Shown: one piece after another, positions 1-7,541 of the stretch | Layout: the number at the start of each line of letters is the position of its first letter | Numbering within the stretch: position 1 is the stretch's first letter | Assembly (NCBI GenBank): GCA_000991135.1 | Contig: LBST01000001.1 | Span: 17,074 to 81,073, forward strand | DNA from: Candidatus Roizmanbacteria bacterium GW2011_GWC1_37_12 | Lineage (GTDB): Bacteria > Patescibacteriota > Microgenomatia > UBA1406 > GWC2-37-13 | Length of the DNA stretch: 64,000 bases | Direction: 5' to 3' | Program-made: the position numbers and the translations under genes | The notes under the pieces: model-generated | The model's input: the letters and a program-made list of their open reading frames with translations, nothing else | What the model was told of the DNA's origin: nothing | Database searches by the model: none

Positions 1-1339
1 AAAGATGATTTTGAGCTTTTTCAATTGCCAAAGCAGCTGTTTTTCCTTGATCTGTTTTATCTTTTTCAGCCTGCTTCGTTGCTTCTTCTTTCCAAATTGT
101 CTTAACTCCATTTAGACTATCTGTAATAAATTTTTCCATCGCGTCCTCACCAATATGAGTAACTTCTCTGTAAAATTTCATTTGTTCTGCTTCAAGCAAA
201 GTTTTTGCGTCGGCTAGTTGCCCTTGTTTTTGTTTAATCTGAGCCTCTATTTCAGCTTTTTTTTGAGGTGTATTATTTGTCTTTTGTTTTTCCAATAATG
301 CATCTAAAGCGTTCTGTTTTTTAATTATTTGTTTTTGCAACGGTTCAACAGTTATTTGTAAAGCAGCTATTTCTGCTGGAAGTGCATTATATTCTGCTAT
401 ATCTGCTTGTGCCTTAATATAATTAGCATAAGCAGGTGTTGCATCAATTTTTTTAATTTGTTGATCGATAATGTCTATTTGATCTTGTTGAGTAGTTGCA
501 TCTAATCCTCCCCTTCGTAATAACAAATCATTTTTTTGAGCTTCTAAAGCACCTCCAACTCCTTTGTTTTTATTAAACATTTCTTTAGTAGTTTTCATTT
601 CGTCTTCTAAATCCTTGAGTTTATCAGTCTTACTTTTTATTTTTATAAGTTCGGCAGTTTTTGGCGTTAATGCTGTATTAGCGTTATCTAATTCTGTTTC
701 TGCTGCGTCAATTTGGATTTGAGTTACTTCAGTTCCTAATTGGGCTGATAATTTAGCTATTTCTAATTCTAGATTTTGAACTGCTGCTTCTTGGGTTAAT
801 CTTTTAGTTGGATCCCATCGCGCAGTATGAAATTCCATAGCAAGTTTTTTAAAACCAGGCATCTTCATAAGTCCATCAACAAAATTATCAACATTGCCTC
901 CAGATGCTCTCATTTCTTCAATTACTTTTCCTACAATTGGACTATTTGTTTCTAAAAAAGTGGTTATTTTTGTTCTAAATGCAGCATCAATTGTTCCCTC
1001 TTCAACTAAAGACCTCACCGCTTCATCCTCACTTTTACTTTCATCAAATCTTCTACTTTCATCAGTATTAGTGGGGTTAGTTTTTTCTTGAGTAGTTAAA
1101 TCTCTTGCTGAACTAAGATTCCAAAGAGCAACCCGATCAACATCTTCTTTCTTATGAGGTAGGGTTTTTCTAGCAATCACTTCTAGAGAAGCTTCTGATT
1201 GACCTACTTGATATCTTGATCTAGCCGCTTCTAATATTTTATCTGCTGTCGTCGTTCCAGTCACAGCAGTTTCCGGATGAGCCATAACTCCAACTACTGC
1301 TTTTGCTGCTTCTGGTGTAAATTGCTGTTCTCCTGCCAT
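1..1339 (-). CDS. Coiled-coil protein, cut by the window edge
   Basis: The reading frame is open from the ATG at 1339 to the left edge, so only the first about 446 residues are visible. I do not recognise a family. The first 100 residues are soluble and mixed; from about residue 170 on the sequence is rich in Ala, Lys, Glu, Gln and Leu with heptad-like spacing, which suggests long coiled coils. There is no signal peptide or membrane segment. Its ATG overlaps the TAA stop of the gene before it (TAATG at 1341-1337), so the two are translationally coupled. It could be a structural or scaffold protein; that is a guess. Confidence 0.75.
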   Translation of the reverse strand, partial: MAGEQQFTPEAAKAVVGVMAHPETAVTGTTTADKILEAARSRYQVGQSEASLEVIARKTLPHKKEDVDRVALWNLSSARDLTTQEKTNPTNTDESRRFDESKSEDEAVRSLVEEGTIDAAFRTKITTFLETNSPIVGKVIEEMRASGGNVDNFVDGLMKMPGFKKLAMEFHTARWDPTKRLTQEAAVQNLELEIAKLSAQLGTEVTQIQIDAAETELDNANTALTPKTAELIKIKSKTDKLKDLEDEMKTTKEMFNKNKGVGGALEAQKNDLLLRRGGLDATTQQDQIDIIDQQIKKIDATPAYANYIKAQADIAEYNALPAEIAALQITVEPLQKQIIKKQNALDALLEKQKTNNTPQKKAEIEAQIKQKQGQLADAKTLLEAEQMKFYREVTHIGEDAMEKFITDSLNGVKTIWKEEATKQAEKDKTDQGKTAALAIEKAQNHL

Positions 1340-1644
1340 TATTTGGTTTTAAAATTTGCTAATTCAGAAAGTTGATCTTTTATTGAGTTTATTTTTTCTG
1401 CATCAGTTTGTTCTATATGTTTTTCAAGCGTTTTATTGACATAATAAGGTTTGAAAATAGAATATTTATCTGCTAATGATTTTAAAAAATTGTTTATATC
1501 TTTATCTTCTTTAATATTTTTGCTTTGATCTAGAATATAAGCAGCGATTTCCTGACCAAGCTCCGGACTAACATTTTTTCTCGACATTTCGTCTAATAGA
1601 ATACCTGTGACTTTATTTATAATATGCTTCTTTTTCTCATCCAT
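1339..1644 (-). CDS. Small hypothetical protein coupled to the coiled-coil gene
   Basis: A soluble, Lys-rich protein of about 101 residues with no recognised domain. I chose the start at 1644 (MDEKKKH) over the ATG nine bases upstream, because a TATAAT box at 1657-1652 on the same strand lies eight bases before this ATG, the usual spacing for leaderless genes in this window. The stop overlaps the start of the downstream coiled-coil gene, so they form an operon and may work together. Helical content looks high. Function unknown. Confidence 0.7.
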   Translation of the reverse strand: MDEKKKHIINKVTGILLDEMSRKNVSPELGQEIAAYILDQSKNIKEDKDINNFLKSLADKYSIFKPYYVNKTLEKHIEQTDAEKINSIKDQLSELANFKTK

Positions 1645-1651
1645 ACTTTTC

Positions 1652-1657
1652 ATTATA
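1652..1657 (-). promoter_or_regulatory. -10 box of the 1644 gene
   Basis: TATAAT on the minus strand with TTGATT 18 bases upstream. The predicted first transcribed base coincides with the ATG at 1644, so the transcript would be leaderless. Confidence 0.55.
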
Positions 1658-1731
1658 TCAATAATAAAAACATAAAATCAAGGGCAATCGTAGGAGAAAA
1701 ATTTACGACAGTAGATTTTTAACAGTAATTA

Positions 1732-2010
1732 CTATAAATTTGCCTTAGTTTGTGTAAGTTTTTCAATCAACCACATTCGAGAAAGAGTCGTCGGATTAAT
1801 TCCTTTGGCTTTGGCGATTTCTTCAATCTTTTTCTTTATTGACTTTTGAATCCTAATTACAAGTACTTCTTTTTTTTCTTTTTCAATTAACTCTAAGTCT
1901 TCCAGAGCAACCTTTTCACCTCTCATTAACGGAGATGTGTCGTGAGTATCCCAGAAATCAGCTTCCTCGTCTAGCGTTTTAAATGGTGGCATTGGTTTTG
2001 GTTTGTACAT
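1732..2010 (-). CDS. brnA: BrnA-type antitoxin (ribbon-helix-helix)
   Basis: A 92-residue protein. The N-terminal half contains the acidic segment typical of BrnA-like proteins (EEADFWDTHD), and the C-terminal half has a CopG/RHH-like stretch, VLVIRIQKSIKKKIEEIAKA, followed by a helix that would complete the DNA-binding fold. Known BrnA proteins neutralise BrnT by binding it and repress the operon. The gene follows brnT and overlaps it by 32 bases. A strong Shine-Dalgarno (AGGAGAG, about 2024-2018 on this strand) fixes the start inside the end of brnT, which allows more antitoxin than toxin to be made. Confidence 0.8.
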   Translation of the reverse strand: MYKPKPMPPFKTLDEEADFWDTHDTSPLMRGEKVALEDLELIEKEKKEVLVIRIQKSIKKKIEEIAKAKGINPTTLSRMWLIEKLTQTKANL

Positions 2011-2257
2011 AATATTCTCTCCTTTCTTTTCGACTCATGTCACGAGCCGAAAAAACATATAAATTTTTGTTATTTTCTTTAGAAACAATTACAATCATCA
2101 TTCTGCCCTTATTAGTTAAACCATACAATTTTTTTCTATCCGAATAAGAATCTATCTCAAATTTCTTATTTTTATAAGCTTCCTCAACCTCATTAACTGT
2201 CACATTGTGTTTTCTGATATGGTCTATGTTCCATTCATTCCAAATTAGCTTTTTCAT
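1979..2257 (-). CDS. brnT: BrnT-type toxin
   Basis: A 92-residue protein starting MKKLIWNEWNIDHIRKHNV, which matches the BrnT pattern of W-(D/N)xxKxxxNxxKHxI followed by V-EAEE-like helix and a C-terminal SARxMxxxERxxY element (here SARDMSRKERREYY). BrnT toxins are RelE-fold ribonucleases that inhibit translation. An in-frame ATG exists 36 bases upstream, but homology begins at 2257 and the operator lies between the two. It is followed by an overlapping antitoxin gene. A second BrnT/BrnA pair is at 26.5-27 kb. Confidence 0.82.
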   Translation of the reverse strand: MKKLIWNEWNIDHIRKHNVTVNEVEEAYKNKKFEIDSYSDRKKLYGLTNKGRMMIVIVSKENNKNLYVFSARDMSRKERREYYVQTKTNATI

Positions 2258-2259
2258 AT

Positions 2260-2278
2260 TGTAATACAATGTAATACA
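2260..2278. promoter_or_regulatory. Likely BrnA operator: tandem 9-bp repeats
   Basis: TGTAATACA occurs twice, at 2260-2268 and 2270-2278, one helical turn apart and immediately before brnT. TTGACT lies just upstream (minus strand). RHH antitoxins bind short repeats in their own promoters, so this is the expected autoregulatory site. Confidence 0.5.
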
Positions 2279-2312
2279 TAAAGTCAAGTCCATATTATTT
2301 TATGAACTTTAA

Positions 2313-2333
2313 GGACAGGATAATATCCTGTCC
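2313..2333. repeat. 21-bp inverted repeat (GGACAG family)
   Basis: Ten-base arms GGACAGGATA and TATCCTGTCC around one central base. There is no T-run on either side, so it is a poor terminator. A related palindrome built on AAGGACAG and CTGTCCTT lies inside the prepilin peptidase gene at about 41896-41924, which marks it as a dispersed element. Confidence 0.65.
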
Positions 2334-2338
2334 CTACA

Positions 2339-2365
2339 TTGTCTATAGACAATACGCTACAAAAC
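2339..2365 (-). repeat. TTGTCTATAGACAA palindrome with GTAGCG flank
   Basis: The 14-bp palindrome at 2339-2352 is followed by CGCTACAAAAC, i.e. GTTTTGTAGCG on the minus strand. The same arrangement precedes the transposase gene at about 4102 and, diverged, the membrane-peptide cassette at 40.6 kb. Here it is not placed convincingly before a start codon. Confidence 0.5.
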
Positions 2366-2407
2366 TATAGTTTCAGAAGATTACAAAAGCATAAAATTTG
2401 CGAAGTC

Positions 2408-3292
2408 TCACTTTATATTTTTCAGCTCTTCTGCTGCTTTTTCCGGGTCAACGGAATTGACCATAATCCCGGTTGAGAGTTCAAACCCCGCCCTCTCCAT
2501 GAATCTGGGAATGATTCGTAGATACCAATCTTGTGCCTGGACACCCGTAGGGTGACGAGGCTGGAAGATGTAATAATTATAGCCGAAGGGTTTTTTTGAA
2601 TAATGAGGATTTTCGTTGTGGATTTTTTTAAGTTTCTGAATCGAAGACTGAAGAATTCCCGCCAGATTTTTTATTTGCGTTTCGTTTAAATTTTCGAATT
2701 TGAAATTTAGAATTTGTTTCGGATTTCGGATTTCGGATTTCGGATTTTCTGCAATCCACATCTCATAACTCCACTCACTATATTCTGGACAATAACTGAC
2801 AAACTCTCCCTTTTGTTCAACTATATTGACTATCGGTTGAACTGCTAAAGTATTCGTTGGGATATCGTTTGGAACGACGGAAATCTGTGAGTGAGGATGT
2901 ATTAATGAAGCCCCGCTTGATAAAGAATAGTTATGAAAGATGAAAACTTTGCCTTTTTCTTTTAATACATTAAATCGGTCAATGTATGTTTTTATTATAT
3001 TTTCTAACTGTTCCAATGAAAAATCTTCGATGTTTTTTTCATGATCAGGCGAATGGATTATCACTTCGTGAATATCTGTAATAGGATAAAGATTGGGAAC
3101 TACGCGAACTTGCCAACCTGGTTTATCGACTTCTCCTCCGCCTATTCGATAGACTTCAGGCGGGGTATCCCCTTCATTTCCTTCGCAAAAAGGACAACGG
3201 AATGGTTTGCCATCCATTCCTGTACGGACTAAGCGTTTGGGGTTACTCACCATCCAACGATTTTTGGTAACGTCAGAAATGTAATTAGGCAT
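2408..3292 (-). CDS. galT: Galactose-1-phosphate uridylyltransferase-like protein
   Basis: A 294-residue GalT/HIT-superfamily protein that transfers UMP between UDP-hexose and hexose-1-phosphate. Residues 33-36 are CPFC, the first zinc-binding pair. The active-site signature HPHSQ is at 132-136, preceded by SSGASLI. The protein is shorter than E. coli GalT, as is common in archaeal-type members. Two short in-frame insertions look repeat-derived: residues about 181-191 (NPKSEIRNPK, from four tandem TTTCGGA units) and about 243-250 (RHPTGV, from the CACCCTACGGGTG element). It probably feeds nucleotide sugars to the nearby glycosyltransferases. True substrate sugar is uncertain. Confidence 0.85.
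   Translation of the reverse strand: MPNYISDVTKNRWMVSNPKRLVRTGMDGKPFRCPFCEGNEGDTPPEVYRIGGGEVDKPGWQVRVVPNLYPITDIHEVIIHSPDHEKNIEDFSLEQLENIIKTYIDRFNVLKEKGKVFIFHNYSLSSGASLIHPHSQISVVPNDIPTNTLAVQPIVNIVEQKGEFVSYCPEYSEWSYEMWIAENPKSEIRNPKQILNFKFENLNETQIKNLAGILQSSIQKLKKIHNENPHYSKKPFGYNYYIFQPRHPTGVQAQDWYLRIIPRFMERAGFELSTGIMVNSVDPEKAAEELKNIK
2542..2562 (-). repeat. CCTCGTCACCCTACGGGTG element inside galT
   Basis: On the minus strand this shares about 20 bases with 10801-10820, which is intergenic, and its core CACCCTACGGGTG recurs at 22809-22822. Inside galT it is read in frame as RHPTGV. Confidence 0.6.
2718..2748. repeat. Tandem 7-bp repeat inside galT
   Basis: Four units of TTTCGGA. Three units equal 21 bases, so the array preserves the frame and encodes the repeated peptide NPKSEIRNPK. 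Similar arrays occur in pth, 32.2 kb, 35.8 kb, 41.0 kb and 59.6 kb. Confidence 0.7.
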
Positions 3293-3297
3293 AATTA

Positions 3298-3432
3298 TTA
3301 AACAGTTAAACGGTTAAAACTTAAACAGTTAAAAAAACTATTAAACTGTTAAAGATTAAACTTCTTATGTTTAATAATTTAATGTTTAAAAAGTTTTTTT
3401 AGGTTTTAACAGTTTAGTACTTAACAGTTTCA
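3298..3432. repeat. AT-rich array of AAACAGTTAAA units between galT and pth
   Basis: The divergent intergenic region is filled with variants of TTAAACAGTTAAA and its complement. Nothing coding is visible. It contains the upstream part of the pth promoter. Confidence 0.55.
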
Positions 3433-3449
3433 TAATAGCAAAAATCTAT

Positions 3450-3455
3450 TATAAT
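3450..3455 (+). promoter_or_regulatory. -10 box of pth
   Basis: TATAAT ends seven bases before the ATG at 3462, so the predicted transcription start is the A of the start codon. No Shine-Dalgarno is present. Confidence 0.6.
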
Positions 3456-3461
3456 TTCCTT

Positions 3462-3998
3462 ATGATCTTAATCGTAGGCCTCGGAAATCCGGGAAAAAAA
3501 TATCAGAACAATCGCCATAATGTCGGACACATGTTTGTTGATTACTCGATTAAAGAATTACGGATTACGGATTACGGATTAAAATTGATTAGAACAGATT
3601 GTTTTATGAATAATTCTGGATTATTTGTTAGTAAATTAATCAGAAATCAGAAATCAGAAATTAATAATTCAATAATTGCGCATGATGATTTAGACATACC
3701 ATTTGGTAAATTCCATATTCAACAGGGCGTCGGACCCAAGCTTCACAACGGCCTCGAGTCTATCGAACAAAACTTGAAATCAAAAGACTTTTGGCGGATT
3801 AGAATCGGCGTCGACAATAGACCTGCCCGCCGTAGTCTTGACGAAGGCGGGACTCTCGAAAGGTGGACCGACGGCATTAAATACGTACTCCACGATTTTC
3901 TCCCTGAAGAAAAAATCCAGTTAGAAAAAGAAGTTTTTCCCAAGCTCTACACCCAACTGCAAACCTTCCTAAAAACCCAGTTTTTTCTATCTCTTTAG
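3462..3998 (+). CDS. pth: Peptidyl-tRNA hydrolase with three in-frame insertions
   Basis: Hydrolyses peptidyl-tRNA released from stalled ribosomes. The 178-residue protein has GLGNPG at 6-11, the catalytic His19 in NNRHNVG, CFMNNSG (about 49-55) and HDDLDIPFG (about 71). The core is diverged and is interrupted by repeat-derived peptides at residues about 32-40 (from CGGATTA tandem units), 59-67 (AATCAGA units) and 119-131 (from a CCCGCC..GGCGGG palindrome, read as RPARRSLDEGGTLERW). These lie in loops of the Pth fold as far as I can judge. It is the only pth seen here, so it is presumably functional. Confidence 0.88.
   Translation: MILIVGLGNPGKKYQNNRHNVGHMFVDYSIKELRITDYGLKLIRTDCFMNNSGLFVSKLIRNQKSEINNSIIAHDDLDIPFGKFHIQQGVGPKLHNGLESIEQNLKSKDFWRIRIGVDNRPARRSLDEGGTLERWTDGIKYVLHDFLPEEKIQLEKEVFPKLYTQLQTFLKTQFFLSL
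3820..3855. repeat. CCCGCC..GGCGGG palindromic insert in pth
   Basis: Arms CCCGCC (3826-3831) and GGCGGG (3846-3851) enclose GTAGTCTTGACGAA. The GC-rich patch contrasts with the AT-rich gene and adds about 12 residues in frame. Confidence 0.6.
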
Positions 3999-4008
3999 AG
4001 CCTTTTAT

Positions 4009-4043
4009 CAGGCCGATCGGCAACCTCCGAGGTTGCGGAGGCA
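4009..4043. repeat. REP-like repeat, left copy
   Basis: A 35-bp sequence identical to 4820-4854, in direct orientation. It contains the palindromes GGCCGATCGGC-like and GCAACCTCCGAGGTTGC. The two copies bracket the tyrosine transposase gene. Confidence 0.85.
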
Positions 4044-4101
4044 ATGATTCGATAGATATCGAACAAATTTAATTGTTTTGATCTTCTAAATTATTATTGA
4101 T

Positions 4102-4145
4102 GTAGCGTATAGTCTATAGACAAAACTAAAAAAACAGAGAATAAT
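4102..4145 (+). promoter_or_regulatory. Promoter with GTAGCG/TCTATAGA palindrome before the transposase
   Basis: TAGACA (4117-4122), 17-base spacer, AATAAT (4140-4145), then seven bases to the ATG at 4152. The -35 box is the right arm of a TCTATAGA palindrome, and GTAGCG lies just upstream. The layout matches the boxes at 4933, 17.08 kb, 25.02 kb and 40.62 kb. Confidence 0.55.
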
Positions 4146-4151
4146 TTCTTT

Positions 4152-4802
4152 ATGAAAAGAAAAGAAAAATTTTGTCAAGGAGAAATTTATCACGTCTTCA
4201 ATAAAAGCATCGCTAATTACGGAATTTTTAGCAAGATTGATAACGGCCAACAATTTATTAATCGACTTTTTTATTACAATAGCAGTTTAGAACTAGAAGC
4301 TTTTTCAAAATTCTTAGAAAAAAATGATGATTTTACTTGTGAGAATTTGCTTTTGCCAACAGAATGTTCTTACATAAAATTTTTAGCTTTTAATATTATG
4401 CCCGATCACTATCATCTTTTAATAAAAATTTTTAAAGATAATATTTTATCTAAATATATGAGCGATTCAGAAAATAGTTTTAGTAAGTTTTTCAATACTA
4501 AATATGAACGAAAAGGACCGTTATGGCAATCAAGTTTCAAAGCAGTCAAGGTCAAAAATAATGAACAATTGCTGCACGTTTCTCGCTATATACATCTTAA
4601 TCCCACTACAAATAATTTAGTTAATAAACCTGAGGATTGGGAATTATCTTCTTACCGCGATTTTATTAACAATCCAAAGATTCTAAAAGAAATTATCACA
4701 GAAATTTCTATTAAAGATCCTGAAATTTACAGGAAATTTGTTGAAAATAGAATTGATTACCAAAAAAAATTAAGAATGATAAAAAGGCTCATTTTAGAGT
4801 AG
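4152..4802 (+). CDS. REP-associated tyrosine transposase (RAYT, Y1/HUH family)
   Basis: A 216-residue single-strand transposase of the IS200/IS605-related Y1 family. The HUH pair is at 86-88 in MPDHYHLLIK, the N-terminal YHVFNKSI motif is at about 13-20, and FFNTKYERKGPLWQ (about 113-126) carries the candidate catalytic tyrosine; HVSRYIHLNPT follows at 142-152. RAYTs mobilise or maintain REP palindromes. Identical 35-bp REP-like repeats lie 108 bases upstream and 17 bases downstream, and degenerate relatives occur in mreB and at 31.8 kb. The gene is intact and appears leaderless. Confidence 0.9.
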   Translation: MKRKEKFCQGEIYHVFNKSIANYGIFSKIDNGQQFINRLFYYNSSLELEAFSKFLEKNDDFTCENLLLPTECSYIKFLAFNIMPDHYHLLIKIFKDNILSKYMSDSENSFSKFFNTKYERKGPLWQSSFKAVKVKNNEQLLHVSRYIHLNPTTNNLVNKPEDWELSSYRDFINNPKILKEIITEISIKDPEIYRKFVENRIDYQKKLRMIKRLILE

Positions 4803-4819
4803 ATTTTAGGTCTTTGCCA

Positions 4820-4854
4820 CAGGCCGATCGGCAACCTCCGAGGTTGCGGAGGCA
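4820..4854. repeat. REP-like repeat, right copy
   Basis: Identical to 4009-4043 and begins 17 bases after the transposase stop codon. Confidence 0.85.
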
Positions 4855-4932
4855 TGTAATAATTTTTGGGATATAGTCAATGTAGTATATCGAGGTAAAA
4901 ATAGCCTTATAAAAGTCCAAAATAATCATTTT

Positions 4933-4976
4933 GTAGGTTATAACCGACTGACTAGAAAGAATTATTAGAATATTAT
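4933..4976 (+). promoter_or_regulatory. GTAGGTTATAACC box and promoter of the XRE gene
   Basis: GGTTATAACC at 4936-4945, CTGACT (4948-4953), 17-base spacer, TATTAT (4971-4976), ten bases to the ATG at 4986. The same palindrome precedes the membrane-peptide cassettes, so the XRE protein is a candidate binder (inference). Confidence 0.5.
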
Positions 4977-4985
4977 ACCCCTTAT

Positions 4986-5204
4986 ATGAGGGGTAATTTT
5001 TATTACAAAAGACTCGGGGAAAATATTGTTAGCGCCCGTAAAAAAATTAAGCTTTCCCAATACAAAGTGGCAACTTTATCTGATATTGATCGCAGTTATC
5101 TCGCCGAAGTTGAAGAAGGTAAGGCTAATCCGTCGGTAAAATTTCTCCTTCGAATTGCAAAAATTCTAAAAATAAAAGTCGGCGACCTTCTAAAAGATTT
5201 GTAA
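4986..5204 (+). CDS. XRE-family HTH regulator
   Basis: A 72-residue protein that is essentially one Cro/CI-type helix-turn-helix domain: LGENIVSARKKIKLSQYKVA, then DIDRSYLAEVEEGKANPSVK and a final helix. Such proteins bind palindromic DNA as dimers. It stands alone between the transposase unit and the glycosyltransferase operon. Its promoter carries the GGTTATAACC palindrome that is shared with two of the tiny-membrane-protein cassettes, so it may regulate itself and them. Targets are unproven. Confidence 0.88.
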   Translation: MRGNFYYKRLGENIVSARKKIKLSQYKVATLSDIDRSYLAEVEEGKANPSVKFLLRIAKILKIKVGDLLKDL

Positions 5205-5227
5205 ACTTCACTTTTTTAATTTAATGA

Positions 5228-5233
5228 TATAAT
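5228..5233 (+). promoter_or_regulatory. -10 box of the glycosyltransferase operon
   Basis: TATAAT ends ten bases before the ATG at 5243; no Shine-Dalgarno between them. Confidence 0.55.
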
Positions 5234-5242
5234 TCATTTACG

Positions 5243-6445
5243 ATGAAAGTTCTTTATCTTTACATGTTTCCGCTTTGGGGCAATGGATCGGGTAACTGGT
5301 TGAGAAGACTCGTCTACCGCCTTGATGAACACTATGGTCAAGATTTTGAAGCGATGATCGTCGCGCCGGAGCGAAGAAAAGTCCCGGGAGCAAAAATAAG
5401 AACTCTCAAACCTCCGATGATGGGAGTCTTTGTCGGTAACCCAGAACTTCCCAACGAAAGAAGATATTCAAAAATGTCCAATCTAGACCATGTAAAAATA
5501 TTTAACTACTATCTCCTTCAAACAGCCAAAGTAATCGAAAAGTTCAAACCAAATTTAATCCACGTTTTTCATACGGCTTTTTTACCTCCCGTGGCCCGTT
5601 CGCTTGCCAACTTATATAAAATCCCATTCATTATTACAACCCACGGCAGCGATCTTTATTATTTCAAAGAAGATAACCGTTGGAAAGCCAATGTCCGCGA
5701 CGCCTCTGTCCGGGCAAAATATATCACCGCTAATTCCAACTTCACCCGCGAGTGGTACTTGGATATGTTCGGTCACGATCTTTATAAAAAAATGAAAACT
5801 ATTCCCTCTGGTATCGGTTATAAAACCGACTTCAACAAAGACGTCTCCTGGATTGATAAAAAATATAATTTTAAATACGATAAGATGGTTCTCTTTACCG
5901 GAAGACTGACCCAACACAAAGGCGTTGAGTACCTTATTAAGGCCGCCCGCCAAATAAAAGCCGAAGTCGTCATTGCCGGCGACGGACCGGAAAAAAAATA
6001 TCTGGAAAGTCTGATTGTCAAATATAAACTCGTCAATGTCCACATGGTCGGTTACTTTTCTTCCCGCCTAGAAACGATCAATGACTTTTATCTACGTGCC
6101 GATGTCTACGTCGCCCCTTCAGTCTGGAATGAACCGTTAGGACTGGTAATACTTGAGGCCATGTCTCATAATACTCCTGTCGTCGTCTCCAGAAAAGGCG
6201 GAGTGACGACAATTGTCAAAGACGGCATCAATGGTTTTTTAATCAGACCCCGCTCTCCGGCTCTTATCGTCGAAAAAGTCAATTTACTTTTGAACGACGA
6301 TAAGTTAAGGTGGAAAATGGGAAACAAGGCCTACAAAACAGTAATGGAAAAATTCAACTGGACAAAAATTGCCGCCAAATTTTATCACCTTTACGAAAAA
6401 TCTCTGCAAAAACCAAGGCCTAACGGAAAAAATCATGTAAAATGA
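5243..6445 (+). CDS. GT4 glycosyltransferase, first of four
   Basis: A 400-residue GT-B fold enzyme that should transfer a sugar from a nucleotide donor to a lipid-linked or surface glycan in the cytoplasm. N-terminal domain has the Gly-rich loop near GNGSGNWLRRL (about 14-24) and THGSDLYYF. The C-terminal donor domain starts with LFTGRLTQHKGVEYLI and ends with the EX7E motif EPLGLVILE followed by NTPVVVSRKGG. No membrane segments. It heads an operon of four glycosyltransferases with spacings of 4 bases and two ATGA overlaps, which implies a joint product such as a cell-surface polysaccharide. Confidence 0.9.
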   Translation: MKVLYLYMFPLWGNGSGNWLRRLVYRLDEHYGQDFEAMIVAPERRKVPGAKIRTLKPPMMGVFVGNPELPNERRYSKMSNLDHVKIFNYYLLQTAKVIEKFKPNLIHVFHTAFLPPVARSLANLYKIPFIITTHGSDLYYFKEDNRWKANVRDASVRAKYITANSNFTREWYLDMFGHDLYKKMKTIPSGIGYKTDFNKDVSWIDKKYNFKYDKMVLFTGRLTQHKGVEYLIKAARQIKAEVVIAGDGPEKKYLESLIVKYKLVNVHMVGYFSSRLETINDFYLRADVYVAPSVWNEPLGLVILEAMSHNTPVVVSRKGGVTTIVKDGINGFLIRPRSPALIVEKVNLLLNDDKLRWKMGNKAYKTVMEKFNWTKIAAKFYHLYEKSLQKPRPNGKNHVK

Positions 6446-6449
6446 ATTT

Positions 6450-7541
6450 ATGAAGATCTTAGTGGTTTCTCTTTTAAAAAGGAAGGTCACTCCGGAAATT
6501 CCTGCGGCCAGACCACGTATCATTTTCGAAATCTCTCAAGGATTGGTAAAGAAAGGCCACCAAGTAAGCTTATTAGGTACAGCCGATAGTTATATTCCTG
6601 GTGTGGAAATTATCCCTGTCATTGAGAAAAGTTTTGTCGATATGCCGGCTTTTGAAAATCCTTTTTATGCCGAGACCGCCTATTTAGTAAAGTTGGCAAA
6701 AAAAATTGAGGAGATCGGGAACAATTTTGACATCATCCATAATCATACTTATCCTGAATTCATTAATCTTTTTTCCGCTAAAAATATCAAAACGCCAATC
6801 ATTTCAACTATCCATGCCCAGGCTTTTCCCGAATATGACGAAGCTCTTAGTCTTTTCCCCGAATGCTACCATATTTCAATTTCGGAAGCTCATAAAAAAT
6901 TATTTAAAAAAGCAAAAATTTATAAGGTGGTTTATAACGGAGTTGATACAAATATTTACTCTTTCAGTCAAAAAAAAGACGACTATCTCCTATGGCTCGG
7001 CCGGCTGTCAAAAGCAAAAAATCCTGACGGGAGTTTTATGGATCCAAAAGGAATCAAATGGGCAATAAAACTGGCGCAGGAAACAGGTTCGCGCCTTATG
7101 CTAGGCGGCAACGTCGAGGATATGGAGTTTTATAACCGCGATGTCAAACCTCATCTGTCTGATAAAATAAAATGGATCGGACCGGTTTCAGCAGAGTTAA
7201 CTTTAACTAAACCTGAAATTGCCACCCTTATGCAAAAAGCTAAAGCATTTCTTATGACAATAAATTGGTATGAGCCGTTTGGCCTTGTGATGGCTGAAGC
7301 AATGAGTTGCGGAACACCGGTCATCGGATTTGACCGCGGATCAGTCAAGGAATTAGTTATTAATGGGAAAACCGGATTTGTTGTTTCGCCTGATAAAGGA
7401 ATTGAAGGATTAAAAGAAGCATTAAAAAAAATTGATACAATTAAACCACAAGACTGCCGCGATCACGCCGTTGCCAATTTTTCAACCGAAACCATGGTTA
7501 ACAACTACGAAAAAACCTATTTAGAAATTTTAAAACTATGA
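6450..7541 (+). CDS. GT4 glycosyltransferase, second
   Basis: A 363-residue GT4 enzyme. It has NHTYPEF and STIHAQAFP in the acceptor domain, LLWLGRLSKAKNPDG in the donor domain and EPFGLVMAEAMSCGTPVIGF as the EX7E signature. It starts four bases after the preceding gene and overlaps the next by ATGA, so all are co-translated. Closest in style to the fourth enzyme of the operon, with which it shares the EPFGLVM.EAM.CGTPV block, suggesting duplication. Confidence 0.9.
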   Translation: MKILVVSLLKRKVTPEIPAARPRIIFEISQGLVKKGHQVSLLGTADSYIPGVEIIPVIEKSFVDMPAFENPFYAETAYLVKLAKKIEEIGNNFDIIHNHTYPEFINLFSAKNIKTPIISTIHAQAFPEYDEALSLFPECYHISISEAHKKLFKKAKIYKVVYNGVDTNIYSFSQKKDDYLLWLGRLSKAKNPDGSFMDPKGIKWAIKLAQETGSRLMLGGNVEDMEFYNRDVKPHLSDKIKWIGPVSAELTLTKPEIATLMQKAKAFLMTINWYEPFGLVMAEAMSCGTPVIGFDRGSVKELVINGKTGFVVSPDKGIEGLKEALKKIDTIKPQDCRDHAVANFSTETMVNNYEKTYLEILKL

